In this document: in pieces, positions 43,489 to 52,615 of the stretch
Position numbering within the stretch: the stretch's first letter is position 1
How the letters are laid out: every line of letters starts with the position of its first letter
Notes under the pieces: model-generated
Seen by the model: the letters and a program-made list of their open reading frames with translations, nothing else
Told to the model about the DNA's origin: nothing
Database searches by the model: none
Translations under genes and position numbers: made by a program
Source of the DNA: G963677085 sp963677085
GTDB taxonomy: Bacteria; Planctomycetota; Planctomycetia; Pirellulales; Thermoguttaceae
Reading direction: 5' to 3'
Assembly (NCBI GenBank): GCA_963677085.2
Contig: CAXXFH010000003.1
Coordinates: 1 to 64,000, forward strand
DNA length: 64,000 bases

Positions 43489-45159
43489 CTAGAACGTAAT
43501 GTATACGTCGGTGCCGAAGGTGAATTGGTAGCTGTTTTCGCCGTAGTTGAACGGCAATTGACCTTGGGCGTCGGTTGGGCCGGTGTACCAGTCCCAGCGG
43601 AATTCAGGTCGTACTGCGAGGTGGCAGTTAGGTTTCCAATTCAGCCCAAAGGTCACTTCGTAGAAGTTGCCTGCCCAACCGATTTGGTTATTGGCAAGGT
43701 CGGGGCCGAGTGGCCAGCCGTTTGGATCACCGATGCCGCCCACTCGAGCACCATCGTCGTCGCGGAACCATTCGGTACGCAAGCCCAGGCTCCAGCGTTC
43801 GTTCAAATCGTAGAATAAGTACTGATTGATGCCGTACCATTCGGCATTGTCGCGGCTGGCGGCGCCCTGTCGCAGGATGCCCCCGTTGTTGTCGAATCCG
43901 CGGTCATGTTGCAGTACCCACTTCAGCCGGCAGTTGATCTGGTGCTGCAATACGATACTGTACATGACGCGGTTCAGCCGTCCCTCGTCGTCGTAGGCAC
44001 CGCTGGTAAGTGCGAAGGTCAGCGAGGTCAGGCCATCGTAGCTCGAAGCGGAAACGCCACCGAGTATTTCCAGTTTATCGTTATTGTCTTGCCAGTTATC
44101 CCACCCGCGGTCGAAACCAACGCTTACCGAAAGCCCGTCGTTAATATGATTCGTAGCCAGCAGGCCCGTATGGGTAAACGGTTCGCCGTATTGCATGGTA
44201 TAGGCATGCGAATAGAAAAAATTCTGCGGGGCAGGGACGACTTCATAGCCAATCATCGTGTAGAAGTGCCCCATCCGGACCGTCCAGTCGTTCCACGCCA
44301 CATCGAGATAGGCTTGCGGGAAAGCGGCCCCGTAGAATCGGCTGCTCTCGTTCCAGTTGTCCTCCAGGCCGTTGGATCGGGTAAACCGCCAGTCGGTGCC
44401 GTACATGAAGTCAACACGCCCACCAACGTCGAATCCACAACCTCCCGTGTCGGTGACGCGTTCGGCGTACACCCACAATTGATTCATCTGATACTCGCGG
44501 TCGCGGTCGTTGAAGGTGACCGGGCCGTTAAAGCGATCGGCCGGAACGTGATTACTCGAAGTGATCCCCTGATCGATCCAACCTCCGATGGTCAGCCAAG
44601 GATCGCAACACGTTGTGCGCTGAAAAATGCTGCCGGTGAAGATTCCACGACGTGCCAAACAGTCGCAGCAGTCGCCGTAGGCCAAACCGCGGCACTGTCC
44701 ACAATCGAGCGGGCAATAGGCATCGCATCGCCGCCGACATGGATAGCAGCCGGCATTGGATCGCGGTGTACAGCTTGTGCAACTGTTTCCGCCACCGCTA
44801 TACTCGCGAGCGTAGGTCTCGCGTGGTTGGTAAGCTGGATCACCCGTGGCGGATTCCGATTCGACCGCCCGCGGTTGCGGTTGCACGATGACCACACCCT
44901 CGTCGTCCGGCATGGGCGTCTCTTCCTCGATGAAAGGCGACTTCGGTGCCAAGCGTGGCTGCTGATACAAGGCCCATCGCGAGTTGTCGGTGACAACCGT
45001 GTAGCCGACTTCCTGTGCGGCGTTGGTTCCCTCGTTTCCCTGCGACGCGGCCCAGCGAGTCGCCGCTCCCTTCCCAAAGGCTTCTGCCCCGTAAGCACAA
45101 CAGATCAGCGCCCCCATCAGGGCCGCGACCACGGGCAACCTCCATTGCCACTGTTTCAT
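43489..45159 (-). CDS. BBP2-type beta-barrel porin
   Basis: This exported outer-membrane protein of 556 residues resembles the putative beta-barrel porin-2 (BBP2) family common in planctomycetes. The ATG at 45159 has GGAAGGAG upstream. Residues 1-25 are a signal peptide (VVAALMGALICCAYGAEA). An acidic/polar segment and a Cys-rich cluster (about 124-174, with CTPRSNAGCYPCRRRC) precede the barrel. The barrel part (about 185-556) has alternating aromatic strands such as WTVRMGHFYTMIGYEVVP and RLKWVLQHDRGF, and ends in a terminal Phe after FTFGTDVYITF, as outer-membrane proteins usually do. Solute specificity is unknown. It is monocistronic, with a strong downstream terminator. Confidence 0.87.
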   Translation of the reverse strand: MKQWQWRLPVVAALMGALICCAYGAEAFGKGAATRWAASQGNEGTNAAQEVGYTVVTDNSRWALYQQPRLAPKSPFIEEETPMPDDEGVVIVQPQPRAVESESATGDPAYQPRETYAREYSGGGNSCTSCTPRSNAGCYPCRRRCDAYCPLDCGQCRGLAYGDCCDCLARRGIFTGSIFQRTTCCDPWLTIGGWIDQGITSSNHVPADRFNGPVTFNDRDREYQMNQLWVYAERVTDTGGCGFDVGGRVDFMYGTDWRFTRSNGLEDNWNESSRFYGAAFPQAYLDVAWNDWTVRMGHFYTMIGYEVVPAPQNFFYSHAYTMQYGEPFTHTGLLATNHINDGLSVSVGFDRGWDNWQDNNDKLEILGGVSASSYDGLTSLTFALTSGAYDDEGRLNRVMYSIVLQHQINCRLKWVLQHDRGFDNNGGILRQGAASRDNAEWYGINQYLFYDLNERWSLGLRTEWFRDDDGARVGGIGDPNGWPLGPDLANNQIGWAGNFYEVTFGLNWKPNCHLAVRPEFRWDWYTGPTDAQGQLPFNYGENSYQFTFGTDVYITF

Positions 45160-45588
45160 TTTCTCGCTCCTTCCATGGGAACTCCGGCCGCACGAGCCCC
45201 GACCGAGGCAATGTCATCTTACCTCCCAGTCGGTCTGCACGACTCGCACGACTCTTGCAAGCTATACAATCCATCGGAGTGGTGCAGAGCGAATTTCCAG
45301 AGAATACGACACGCTCGGCATAACCCGCACGGGCCGCATGGCCGCCGTTATCGACAGTATCGCCTGGAGTGACAAACCGGACGCATCTTGCCTAGGTTAA
45401 TGGCCCGCGCATGAGAAAAGGCGTGCCCACCGATACGCTTACCGGTTGGCACGCCTTGTTTTACGTTGACACAGACAACAAAGAAGCATTACCTGCGAGG
45501 GGTTCATGACCGCGGAAGTGGCCATGCCTTGAGGCCTTGCACGGCGTTTCATGCCATCGATTTGTGTAAGAGCGTGAACGCCAGCTTC
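45160..45588. other. Intergenic region upstream of the porin gene
   Basis: It holds the porin promoter region and a terminator for the convergent-side oxidoreductase gene, listed separately. No gene supported. Confidence 0.4.
45410..45457 (-). terminator. Terminator after first Gfo/Idh/MocA gene
   Basis: AAGGCGTGCC (45418-45427) pairs perfectly with GGCACGCCTT (45448-45457). On the minus strand the stem runs into TTCTC after CCTT. A smaller inner ACCG/CGGT pairing is possible. It lies about 130 bases after the stop at 45589. Confidence 0.65.
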
Positions 45589-46851
45589 TTAATACGGCTT
45601 GTAAATTCCCGGAACGTCGACCGGATAGAGGCCGTCCGGGCCGACAGTCACCGGTGGCGTTGCATCGAGTGCCAGTTTGTCGGGACCGAGACGTTCGTTG
45701 CTCTTCACCGCCTCGTCCCACTTCACCACCTTTCCGGAGTGGGTAGCCATGCGGCCGAGAATGGCCGTCATCGTGCTGTTGGCACCATGCCAGCCGTCAT
45801 TTAGGGTGATACCGTCCTTCACCGCCGCGACCAGGTCGGCATGCTCCTGGCGGTAACCGTCGCTGCCGTTGGAACCCAGGTCCATGGATCCCTTGTCGCC
45901 ATGGACGTACTCGGCAACGGCATTCCAAGTATTGGCCATCTGGCGGCATTGGCTGTACATCTTGGTGCCGTCGCCGTAGGTGAACTCCACGAAGTGGTGG
46001 TCGTACATATTCGACTTCTTGCGCACTTGCCGCCCGCCCATGCCGTTGGCCTCGGTTGGATGCTCGTCTTTCATCACCCAGTTGCAGACGTCGATGTTGT
46101 GGACATGCTGTTCGACGATGTGGTCGCCGGAAAGCCAGCAGAAATGGTTCCAATTGCGAATTTGCCACTCCATTTCGCGTTCTTTCGGCGGTTCGCCACC
46201 ATAGCCGCCGGCAGCGTGTCCACCGTTCCAATAGCAGCGCATCAGCAGAATCTTGCCAATGTCGCCTGCGTGCAGTTTGGGGATCAGCTCGTTGTAGCGA
46301 CTGCTGTGGCGGCGCTGCAATCCGACGGCCACCTTCAGGCCTTTCTCGTCGGCCAGCTTATTGGCTTCCATCAACTGGCGATAGCCGGGGGCATCCACGC
46401 AACACGGTTTCTCCATGAACACGTGTTTCCCGGCCTCGATAGCGGCGGCGTATTGTTGAGGGCGGAAGCCGGGCGGCGTGGCCAGAAGAATAACATCGGC
46501 CCCGGCAGCAATGGCCTTTTCGTAAGCATCGAAACCACCGAAAAGCATGTCGTCCGACACGTCGGCGCGTTCGCCGAACTGCCTCTTAAGGTGGTTGGCC
46601 GCGCCTTTTGCCCGTTCGGGGAAAAGATCGGCCAAGGCAACGACTTTCACGTCGTTGCGAGCTTCCAACGCGTTAAAGGCTGCGCCGGTACCACGACCAC
46701 CGCACCCGACCAAAGCCAGCTTCAAAACGTCGCTGCCCGCGGCATGCGCCGTGCGGGCGATACTCAAACCGGCGGCCAGCGTAATTCCGGCGCTTGCTGT
46801 CGAGGCCTTCTTCAGAAACTCGCGACGGGAAGGTTCAGCCTTTTCGGCCAT
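45589..46851 (-). CDS. Tat-exported Gfo/Idh/MocA-family oxidoreductase (copy 1)
   Basis: This NAD(P)-dependent oxidoreductase of 420 residues is probably periplasmic. The ATG at 46851 is chosen because AGGAG lies 8 bases before it. A twin-arginine signal (SRREFLKKAST, then a hydrophobic core and TAHAA) occupies residues 1-40. The Rossmann fold begins LALVGCGGRGTGAA. The family motif EKP is in HVFMEKPCCVDAPG, and the second domain has HNIDVCNW with the catalytic-region His. The sugar or cyclitol substrate cannot be told. It is a close paralogue of the gene at 47758-49032, separated by about 900 bases with repeats. Confidence 0.94.
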   Translation of the reverse strand: MAEKAEPSRREFLKKASTASAGITLAAGLSIARTAHAAGSDVLKLALVGCGGRGTGAAFNALEARNDVKVVALADLFPERAKGAANHLKRQFGERADVSDDMLFGGFDAYEKAIAAGADVILLATPPGFRPQQYAAAIEAGKHVFMEKPCCVDAPGYRQLMEANKLADEKGLKVAVGLQRRHSSRYNELIPKLHAGDIGKILLMRCYWNGGHAAGGYGGEPPKEREMEWQIRNWNHFCWLSGDHIVEQHVHNIDVCNWVMKDEHPTEANGMGGRQVRKKSNMYDHHFVEFTYGDGTKMYSQCRQMANTWNAVAEYVHGDKGSMDLGSNGSDGYRQEHADLVAAVKDGITLNDGWHGANSTMTAILGRMATHSGKVVKWDEAVKSNERLGPDKLALDATPPVTVGPDGLYPVDVPGIYKPY

Positions 46852-46964
46852 TATCATGACTCCTGGAATGGGAAAACTGGGGAAGGAAAAACGTAACTGT
46901 TCACGGCGATTCGTTTTTTACTACGGAGCGGGTAAGGACGGTGGAACGAACGCAAGGATGGATT

Positions 46965-47035
46965 CTATTGATGCTTGCGTAGCTAATGAGCGGAGGGCGA
47001 TCAACGGGAGCCTGGGTTTTCAGGCGTTCGGCGGT
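46965..47035 (-). repeat. Truncated copy D of the ~105-bp repeat
   Basis: In opposite orientation it begins CTATTGATGCTTGC, then GCTAATGAGCGGAGGGCGA and GGGAGCCTGGGTTTTCAGGC, matching the 3' two thirds of good copies. The other terminal repeat is lost. Confidence 0.7.
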
Positions 47036-47417
47036 TACGGCTTGGCTGAGGCTGGTATGATGGGGATTTTTTGTGTCCAGAAGAATCCCGGCCTCGCCAC
47101 TGGGGTAATCAAAGACACACGAGGTCACTTCCCGTCCGCCACGTCGACCACCAGCGCCCGAACGCTGTTCGTGCCAAAGGCTACGCCGATGGTAAATTGA
47201 CGTGAAGAGGCGCGGGCTGAACCCCTAGAAGTTGATTCCTTAAGTGACGGGCAAATATATTCTTGCTGCTTGTCATGGTATTTGTCGTAGATTCTCACAA
47301 CAAGCAAGTTATGCGCAACTTTTTGTCGAGATTGCGCAATGCTCTTTGCCATGCCACGGTTGGGAGTTCGCCCAAGAACAGACCCAAGGCCACTGCCGTG
47401 CGTGACCGTGGATTGGA

Positions 47418-47522
47418 TTATTGACATCTGCATTGAGAATGTTCGTTCCAGCAAACCGAAAGCCCGAAAGTCCAGGCTCCCGCTGGTCGCCTTCCGCGCA
47501 TTGGCTATGCAGCCGTCAATAA
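47418..47522 (+). repeat. Copy C of the ~105-bp repeat with terminal inverted repeats
   Basis: It begins TTATTGACATCTGCATTGAGAA and ends GCAGCCGTCAATAA, with imperfect inverted ends. The interior has CCAGGCTCCCGCTGGTCGCC and CTTCCGCGCATTGGC. Confidence 0.8.
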
Positions 47523-47682
47523 CGCTCGAACGAGAAACGGCAAGACTCTGCACCGTTGTGTGCGGGGCCTTGCCGTGCGTATAGGAAGCCCTACGGTTGT
47601 TGCCGCAGTCTCCGCATCGTGAACGACCATGGAAAAACAATCCGTAGCCACCAGGCATCTCTACTGCCGAAACACCCAAAGC

Positions 47683-47718
47683 AACGGGCCGGCCCCAGTT
47701 GCCTGCGGCCGACCCGTT
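47683..47718 (-). terminator. Stem-loop after second Gfo/Idh/MocA gene
   Basis: AACGGGCCGGCC (47683-47694) pairs with GGCCGACCCGTT (47707-47718) with a single mismatch or wobble. It lies about 40 bases past the stop. The following minus-strand sequence (GCTTTG) is only weakly T-rich. Confidence 0.5.
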
Positions 47719-47757
47719 TGAAGTTCATCGATTTTCAGATGCCATACACACTGCGGC

Positions 47758-49032
47758 TCAGTACGGCTTGAAAACGCCAGGTACCGGAACCGGATAGTTG
47801 CCATCGGCATCGGGAACCACCGGCGGGGTGGCATCCCAGGCGTAGGTCTCGGGCATTTCGCTGGGGCCCTTCTCGACCGCCTCGTCCCACTTCACTTCCT
47901 TGCCGGAGTAGGCTGCCATCCGGCCCAACACGGCCGTGAAGCTGCTGGTGGCACCGTACCAACCTTCGTTGTACTTCTCGTCGCCACGAATGGCCTTGAC
48001 CAGATCGATGTGCTCCTGGTCGTAAGGGCTGATGCCCTTGGCCCGCACCGAAACACCGCGGTTACCCTTGGTGCCGTGGGCATACTCGCTGACCGAGTTC
48101 CAGCAGTTCTTGATGTGCCGGCACTGGCTGAACATCTTCGTGCCGTCCGGATAGGTGAACTCGACGAAGAAGTGGTCGAAAATCTGGCCGTTGTCCTTAC
48201 CCTTGCGGACTTCGCGGCCGCCCTGGGCGTTGGCTACCACCGGATGGTCGCCCTTGATCCAGTTGCTGATGTCGAGGTTGTGGACGTGCTGCTCGCAGAT
48301 ATGGTCGCCACAAAGCCAGACGAAGTAATACCAGTTACGCATCTGGTATTCCATTTCCGTCTGGTCGGGCTGACGTCCACGAGTCCACACGCCGCCACCA
48401 TTCCAGTAAACGCGAGTGAAGAGGATGTCGCCCAATTCACCGTCCTGGATAGCCTTCACGCCGTCGATGTACGACTGTTGGTGGTGACGTTGCAGGCCGA
48501 CACCAACCTTCAACCCCTTGTCGTCGGCCAACTTATTGGCGTCCATCAACTGGCGGAAGCCGGGAGCGTCCACGCAGCAAGGCTTTTCCATGAAGACGTG
48601 TTTGCCAGCGCCGACGGCGGCAGAATAGTGCATCGGACGAAATCCGGGCGGCGTGGCCAAGATGACCATATCGCAATCGCACGCGAGGGCCTTTTGATAG
48701 GCATCGAAGCCGACGAAGATGCGATCGTCGGGAAGATCAACCTTGCCCTTGTCGGCAAAGCTCTTCTTGATGCGATCCGCCGCACCCTTAGCACGATCCT
48801 CAAAGGCATCGGCCACGGCCACGATCTTCACGTTTTCGTTGCTGCCAAGGAAGTTGTGGGCAGCGCCAGTACCGCGTCCACCGGCACCGATCAGAACGGC
48901 CTTGAGCGTGTCACTGCTCTGGGCGTGAGCCGTTCGTGCGATGTTTAGACCGCCAAGCAGCGTGCTGCCAGCGACCGCAGCCGTGGAACCCTTAAGGAAA
49001 GCACGGCGGGAAGGCTTCTTCGTGTCGCTCAT
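47758..49032 (-). CDS. Tat-exported Gfo/Idh/MocA-family oxidoreductase (copy 2)
   Basis: This 424-residue paralogue of the previous oxidoreductase has a twin-arginine signal (SRRAFLKGSTAAVAGS, ending TAHAQ), a Rossmann start AVLIGAGGRGTGAA, the shared motif HVFMEKPCCVDAPG, and HNLDISNW in the second domain. The two copies share the C-terminal pattern ATPPV...YPV-x-VPG-x-KPY. The ATG at 49032 has GGAG 8 bases upstream. It starts 81 bases after the SUMF1-type lipoprotein gene on the same strand, so the two may form an operon. Substrate unknown. Confidence 0.94.
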   Translation of the reverse strand: MSDTKKPSRRAFLKGSTAAVAGSTLLGGLNIARTAHAQSSDTLKAVLIGAGGRGTGAAHNFLGSNENVKIVAVADAFEDRAKGAADRIKKSFADKGKVDLPDDRIFVGFDAYQKALACDCDMVILATPPGFRPMHYSAAVGAGKHVFMEKPCCVDAPGFRQLMDANKLADDKGLKVGVGLQRHHQQSYIDGVKAIQDGELGDILFTRVYWNGGGVWTRGRQPDQTEMEYQMRNWYYFVWLCGDHICEQHVHNLDISNWIKGDHPVVANAQGGREVRKGKDNGQIFDHFFVEFTYPDGTKMFSQCRHIKNCWNSVSEYAHGTKGNRGVSVRAKGISPYDQEHIDLVKAIRGDEKYNEGWYGATSSFTAVLGRMAAYSGKEVKWDEAVEKGPSEMPETYAWDATPPVVPDADGNYPVPVPGVFKPY

Positions 49033-49113
49033 CCTCGTATCTCCAGGAAAGGTAAACAGGGGAGGGAAAATAACGACCGGTCAAAGACCGGGGATGCTCC
49101 AATCACGTCAGGA

Positions 49114-50790
49114 CTACTCTTTGCCCGCCTGGGCTTCCTTGTATTCCTTGATCTGCTGGTAGTTCGGTTCGTAGAGCTTGGCCTGTTCCGCGCTCGGCAC
49201 CTTCAACGGACGCACGACGCGGAAGCCAGGGCAAAACGTCTCGGTGACGTACCAAATACTCTGGGGGATCTGGGGGTCTTGCATTTTCCAATCGCGATGC
49301 GAACCCCGTCGAGCTGCACTACGCAAGGCCTCCGGATCGTCGTCCCAGCAGCCACCCCGCGCTATCACCGGATACTCACTTACAGGCGGCACCAGCGGAT
49401 TTTTGCTTAGCTTCCCCGCTCGATCCTTGTAGGCTTCGGGCAAGAAAGCGTCGAGAACCCATTCCTGGGCATTGCCGTGCATGTCGTAAAGGCCCCAGGG
49501 GTTGGGCTTCTTCAGGCCGATCTTCTGGTAACCGTCTTCGGCGTTCTCGAAGTGCCAGGCAAAGTCGTTCAGCTTTTCGGGATCATCGCCAAACGAGTAA
49601 GCGGTCTTCGTACCGGCTCGACAGGCGTATTCCCACTCGGCTTCTGTGGGCAGACGATAGTAGCGCCCCGTCTTGGCCGACAGCCATTTGCAGTACAACC
49701 GGGCAGCCAGTGGGGTCATGCAGATGGCCGGATAGCCTTCCTTGCCCATGCCGAAGGTCATATCGGTGTAGGGTTTGGTGGGCATGGTCAACGCGTCGGC
49801 CAATTCGTCGCGAAGGCTTTTTTCCAGGTCTTTCAGTGCAGGATCCTGTGCCCGACGCTGCTTATCCAGGCCGAGGCCCCAAAGTTCATACTCGTTCCAG
49901 GTAACCTCGTGTTGACCCATCCAGAACGGGTCGATTTCGACCTCGTGCTGTGGCCCTTCGTTGTCCTCGCGACCCTCTTCGCCGTCGGGACTACCCATCA
50001 TGAACTTGCCGCCCGGAATAGGAACCATTTCAAAGCTGACGTCCGTGCTGGGAATCGTCTCTTTGTAGGCCTTCATTTCCTTGGCGTCTTTGGCTTCTGC
50101 ATCGGCGTTCTTAACCGGCTCGGGAAGCCACTCCACCGTGACGATGTAGGTGGGGTCGGTCTGTTCCGTTACCGTTTCCTCTTCTGCGGGCTTCTCCTCC
50201 GCAACCGGCTTCACTTCTTCGGCCGGCTTCTCTTCCGCAGCGGGTTTTTCCTCGACATCCGGTTTCTCTTCGGCAGCCGGTTTCTCCTCGGCGGTCGGCT
50301 TCATTTCTTCAGCCGGTTTCTCTTCGGCGGCTGGCTTCGTTTCTTCAGCGGGTTTCTCTTCGGCAGCCGGTTTCTCCTCGGCGGTCGGCTTTACTTCTTC
50401 AGCCGGTTTTTCCTCAGCGGTCGGCTTCACTTCTTCAGCGGGTTTCTCTTCGGCAGCCGGTTTCTCCTCGGCGGTCGGCTTTACTTCTTCAGCCGGTTTC
50501 TCCTCGGCGGCCGGCTTCATCTCTTCAGCGGGCTTCTCTTCTGCAGCAGGTTTCTCCTCTGGCAGCGGAGCCTCGACGGCCTCTTCCTTCGCAGGAACTT
50601 CCGGCGAATCGCTTACCGCATCGGTGGTTGCCGGGGTTACGGGGGCAGCCGTCGTTGCGGCCGTGGTCGTACCCGATTCTGGTGGCTGACCGACGGGTGG
50701 AGCACACCCAATCGCCGAAACCACAACAACCACAAAACAAATGAACACACTGGCGACAACGCGACAATGTTCCTGTAGTACTCGAGTCAT
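49114..50790 (-). CDS. SUMF1/FGE-sulfatase-fold lipoprotein with long KPAEE repeat spacer
   Basis: This 558-residue lipoprotein has a signal peptide and lipobox with Cys29 (SAIGC). Residues 73-210 are a Lys-Pro-Ala-Glu-Glu repeat region (blocks such as EEKPAAEEKPAEEVKPTA), a stiff charged spacer. The C-terminal domain (about 255-540) is of the formylglycine-generating-enzyme/SUMF1 fold: GGKFMMGSPDGEEG, GQHEVTWNEYELW, YRLPTEAEWEYACRAGT, MHGNAQEWVLD and GFRVVR. The two Cys that serve copper binding in true FGE are not seen at the expected place (GGCWDDDPEALRSAARRGS has only one), so sulfatase activation is unlikely. The ATG at 50790 has AAGG 8 bases upstream. Confidence 0.9.
   Translation of the reverse strand: MTRVLQEHCRVVASVFICFVVVVVSAIGCAPPVGQPPESGTTTAATTAAPVTPATTDAVSDSPEVPAKEEAVEAPLPEEKPAAEEKPAEEMKPAAEEKPAEEVKPTAEEKPAAEEKPAEEVKPTAEEKPAEEVKPTAEEKPAAEEKPAEETKPAAEEKPAEEMKPTAEEKPAAEEKPDVEEKPAAEEKPAEEVKPVAEEKPAEEETVTEQTDPTYIVTVEWLPEPVKNADAEAKDAKEMKAYKETIPSTDVSFEMVPIPGGKFMMGSPDGEEGREDNEGPQHEVEIDPFWMGQHEVTWNEYELWGLGLDKQRRAQDPALKDLEKSLRDELADALTMPTKPYTDMTFGMGKEGYPAICMTPLAARLYCKWLSAKTGRYYRLPTEAEWEYACRAGTKTAYSFGDDPEKLNDFAWHFENAEDGYQKIGLKKPNPWGLYDMHGNAQEWVLDAFLPEAYKDRAGKLSKNPLVPPVSEYPVIARGGCWDDDPEALRSAARRGSHRDWKMQDPQIPQSIWYVTETFCPGFRVVRPLKVPSAEQAKLYEPNYQQIKEYKEAQAGKE
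50160..50570. repeat. Degenerate minisatellite coding for KPAEE blocks
   Basis: Imperfect tandem units built from CTTCAGCCGGTTTCTC-type and GGCAGCCGGTTTCTCCTC-type blocks run across this stretch, all in frame with the lipoprotein gene. Confidence 0.85.
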
Positions 50791-51451
50791 AAAAGCAACC
50801 TTTCGAACAGGGACAACAAAATGGGCTTAGGCCGGTACACGTCCAAGTTCCGACCTGGATTGTAGAAGGTGGGAAGCGAAATTGCCTAAGGTGGGTTTAA
50901 ATGGCCGGGCCTGAAGACGTGCCAACACAGCACACAACGGAGCTGGCAAGGCGACGGCACACACGCTGCAACTTGGTGTTCGTATTGTAAGCTCTCTTTG
51001 ATGCAATCGCAAGCAGCGAGAGACAGGCAGCCTTTTTCGCTCAGGAGAGTTCTCCCGGCAAACACGCCCGTGGCGGCGCGATCCAGGGAAATCCCGCAAT
51101 TCTTGGCCCGACGACCGACGAAAACGTCGGTTCCTAACGGTAGGCGGCCGAAGGTACGTTCCACGTCGAAAAACCGGCCCGTCTGCCGAATACGCTTTGC
51201 GTGGAACCGCGACAATGAACCCACACGCAGGGGGGGGGCGACGCGGCAAAACGCGTTTCGTTGCCCCCACTTGCCGGCAACAGCGCGCAAGGCAACTCGT
51301 GTCGTGTTCGGCAAAGACCGACATAAATCTTGACTGAACCCCACGAAACCCCAACGGTCAGTACAATGGACAAAGCCTTTGGGTGACCGTTTATCCGACT
51401 GGCTAGAGACGAGAGGTTAGGGGTTAGATGCTAACGAAGAGGGACTCGACG
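50791..51451. other. Intergenic region
   Basis: Divergent promoters for the SUMF1-type lipoprotein and ApbE genes should lie here. A G9 run is near 51230. The open frames have no start signals or family resemblance. Confidence 0.4.
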
Positions 51452-52615
51452 ATGGCGCAGTGTCCAACGATATTGCAGTTACTAGGCCCAGTTCGCGAAC
51501 TGGGTGCCATGCCCACGCAAGCGCGGCCATGTTCGGCGAAATCTACAGCATGCCCGGGCAAGCGTGGGCATGGCACGCGGGTTGTCCGGTTTCTCGGAGT
51601 CCTCGCCCTGTTTCTGGCAACGGGAATTCTACCGGTAGAAAGTGCGGCCGGTGACGAACCGGTCGCACTCGAGCGATTTGAGTTTTGCGAAGTGAAAATG
51701 GCCGTTCCGGTTAAAATCATCCTCTTTGCGGCCAACCGTCAGCTAGCTGAACAGGCTGCCACTGCCGCCTTTGCTCGATTCGAGCAACTCAATGGCATTC
51801 TCAGCGATTACGATCCGCAAAGCGAATTGCGCCAGCTTTGCGCTTCGGCCGAAGCCGGGCACGCTGCCGTTCCTGTCGGCGACGATTTGTGGCATGTCCT
51901 TTCGGCAGCCCATCGCTTTTCGCAGCGATCGCAGGGGGCCTTTGATGTGACCATCAGCCCGGTGATTCGCCTCTGGCGGCGCGCCCGACGGCGTGGCCAA
52001 CTTCCCGATGCGGATCGTCTGGCCGCCGCCAGGGCCTTGGTCGACTACCGACTCGTGAAGCTCGATCCGGCGACGAAATCGGTAACCCTCGGCAAACCAG
52101 GAATGCGACTCGACCTGGGGGGAATCGCCAAAGGGTTTGCCATCGACGAAGCCTTGAAAGTGCTCAAACAACACGGCATTACCCGAGCGCTGATCGACGC
52201 CGGGGGCGATCTGGGCGTCGCCGATCCCCCGCCCAACCGCGATGCTTGGCGAATTGGAGTTGCGCGGCTGGAAATCGCCGGTCCACCCTCGCAGCTTCTG
52301 GCCGTGAAGAATGTCGGCGTGGCCAGCTCAGGCGACGCCTGGCAGTTTGTCGAGATCGACGGTCGCCGTTACTCGCACATTGTCGACCCTAGGACGGGCC
52401 TGGGATTGACCGACCACAGCAGCGTGACGATCGTGGCCGCCGACGCGCTGACGGCCGACGCCCTGGCCTCGGCCGTCAGTGTTCTCGGACCGAAGGACGG
52501 GATGCGCCTGGTGGAAACGACGCCCGAGACGGCCGCCTACATCGTCCGCCGACCTGACGACCGGCTTCAGACGTTTCAATCGAGCCGGTGGAAGCAGTGG
52601 ACAGTCTCGAAGTGA
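51452..52615 (+). CDS. apbE: FAD:protein FMN transferase (ApbE), with repeat-derived N-terminus
   Basis: ApbE attaches FMN covalently to Thr/Ser of target flavoproteins, usually in the periplasm and with Mg2+. The core (about 75-387) shows FARFEQLNGILSDYDPQSEL, then LDLGGIAKGFAIDEAL with the GG-x-x-KG motif, DAGGDLGV, VASSGD and YSHIVDPRTG. Residues 49-69 (a hydrophobic VVRFLGVLALFLATGILPVES stretch, with its first residues just after the repeat) look like an export signal. The ATG at 51452 has GAGG 9 bases upstream. The first 45 or so codons run through a palindromic repeat, so the original start was probably lost or moved by the insertion. The EamA gene overlaps the 3' end. No obvious target flavoprotein is in the window. 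Confidence 0.9.
   Translation: MAQCPTILQLLGPVRELGAMPTQARPCSAKSTACPGKRGHGTRVVRFLGVLALFLATGILPVESAAGDEPVALERFEFCEVKMAVPVKIILFAANRQLAEQAATAAFARFEQLNGILSDYDPQSELRQLCASAEAGHAAVPVGDDLWHVLSAAHRFSQRSQGAFDVTISPVIRLWRRARRRGQLPDADRLAAARALVDYRLVKLDPATKSVTLGKPGMRLDLGGIAKGFAIDEALKVLKQHGITRALIDAGGDLGVADPPPNRDAWRIGVARLEIAGPPSQLLAVKNVGVASSGDAWQFVEIDGRRYSHIVDPRTGLGLTDHSSVTIVAADALTADALASAVSVLGPKDGMRLVETTPETAAYIVRRPDDRLQTFQSSRWKQWTVSK
51487..51576. mobile_element. MITE-related palindromic element inside the 5' end of apbE
   Basis: A perfect 18-bp palindrome (51487-51504) is followed by the 15-bp arm GTGCCATGCCCACGC (51504-51518), which pairs perfectly with GCGTGGGCATGGCAC (51562-51576). The same arm occurs at 17715-17729. 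The element is read as codons of apbE. Confidence 0.75.

Larger units (their letters stand above)
46852..47757. other. Repeat-bearing intergenic region between two oxidoreductase paralogues
   Basis: It holds two copies of the ~105-bp repeat family (listed) and a stem-loop. No gene is supported; frames here read through repeat DNA. Confidence 0.5.

Noticed and set aside
43906..45372. 488-codon plus-strand frame opposite the porin gene
   Set aside because: The porin frame has a signal peptide, ribosome site and terminal Phe; the opposite frame has none of these.
49477..50778. 433-codon plus-strand frame opposite the SUMF1-type gene
   Set aside because: Phe/Leu/Gly-rich antisense of the KPAEE repeats; no start signal.
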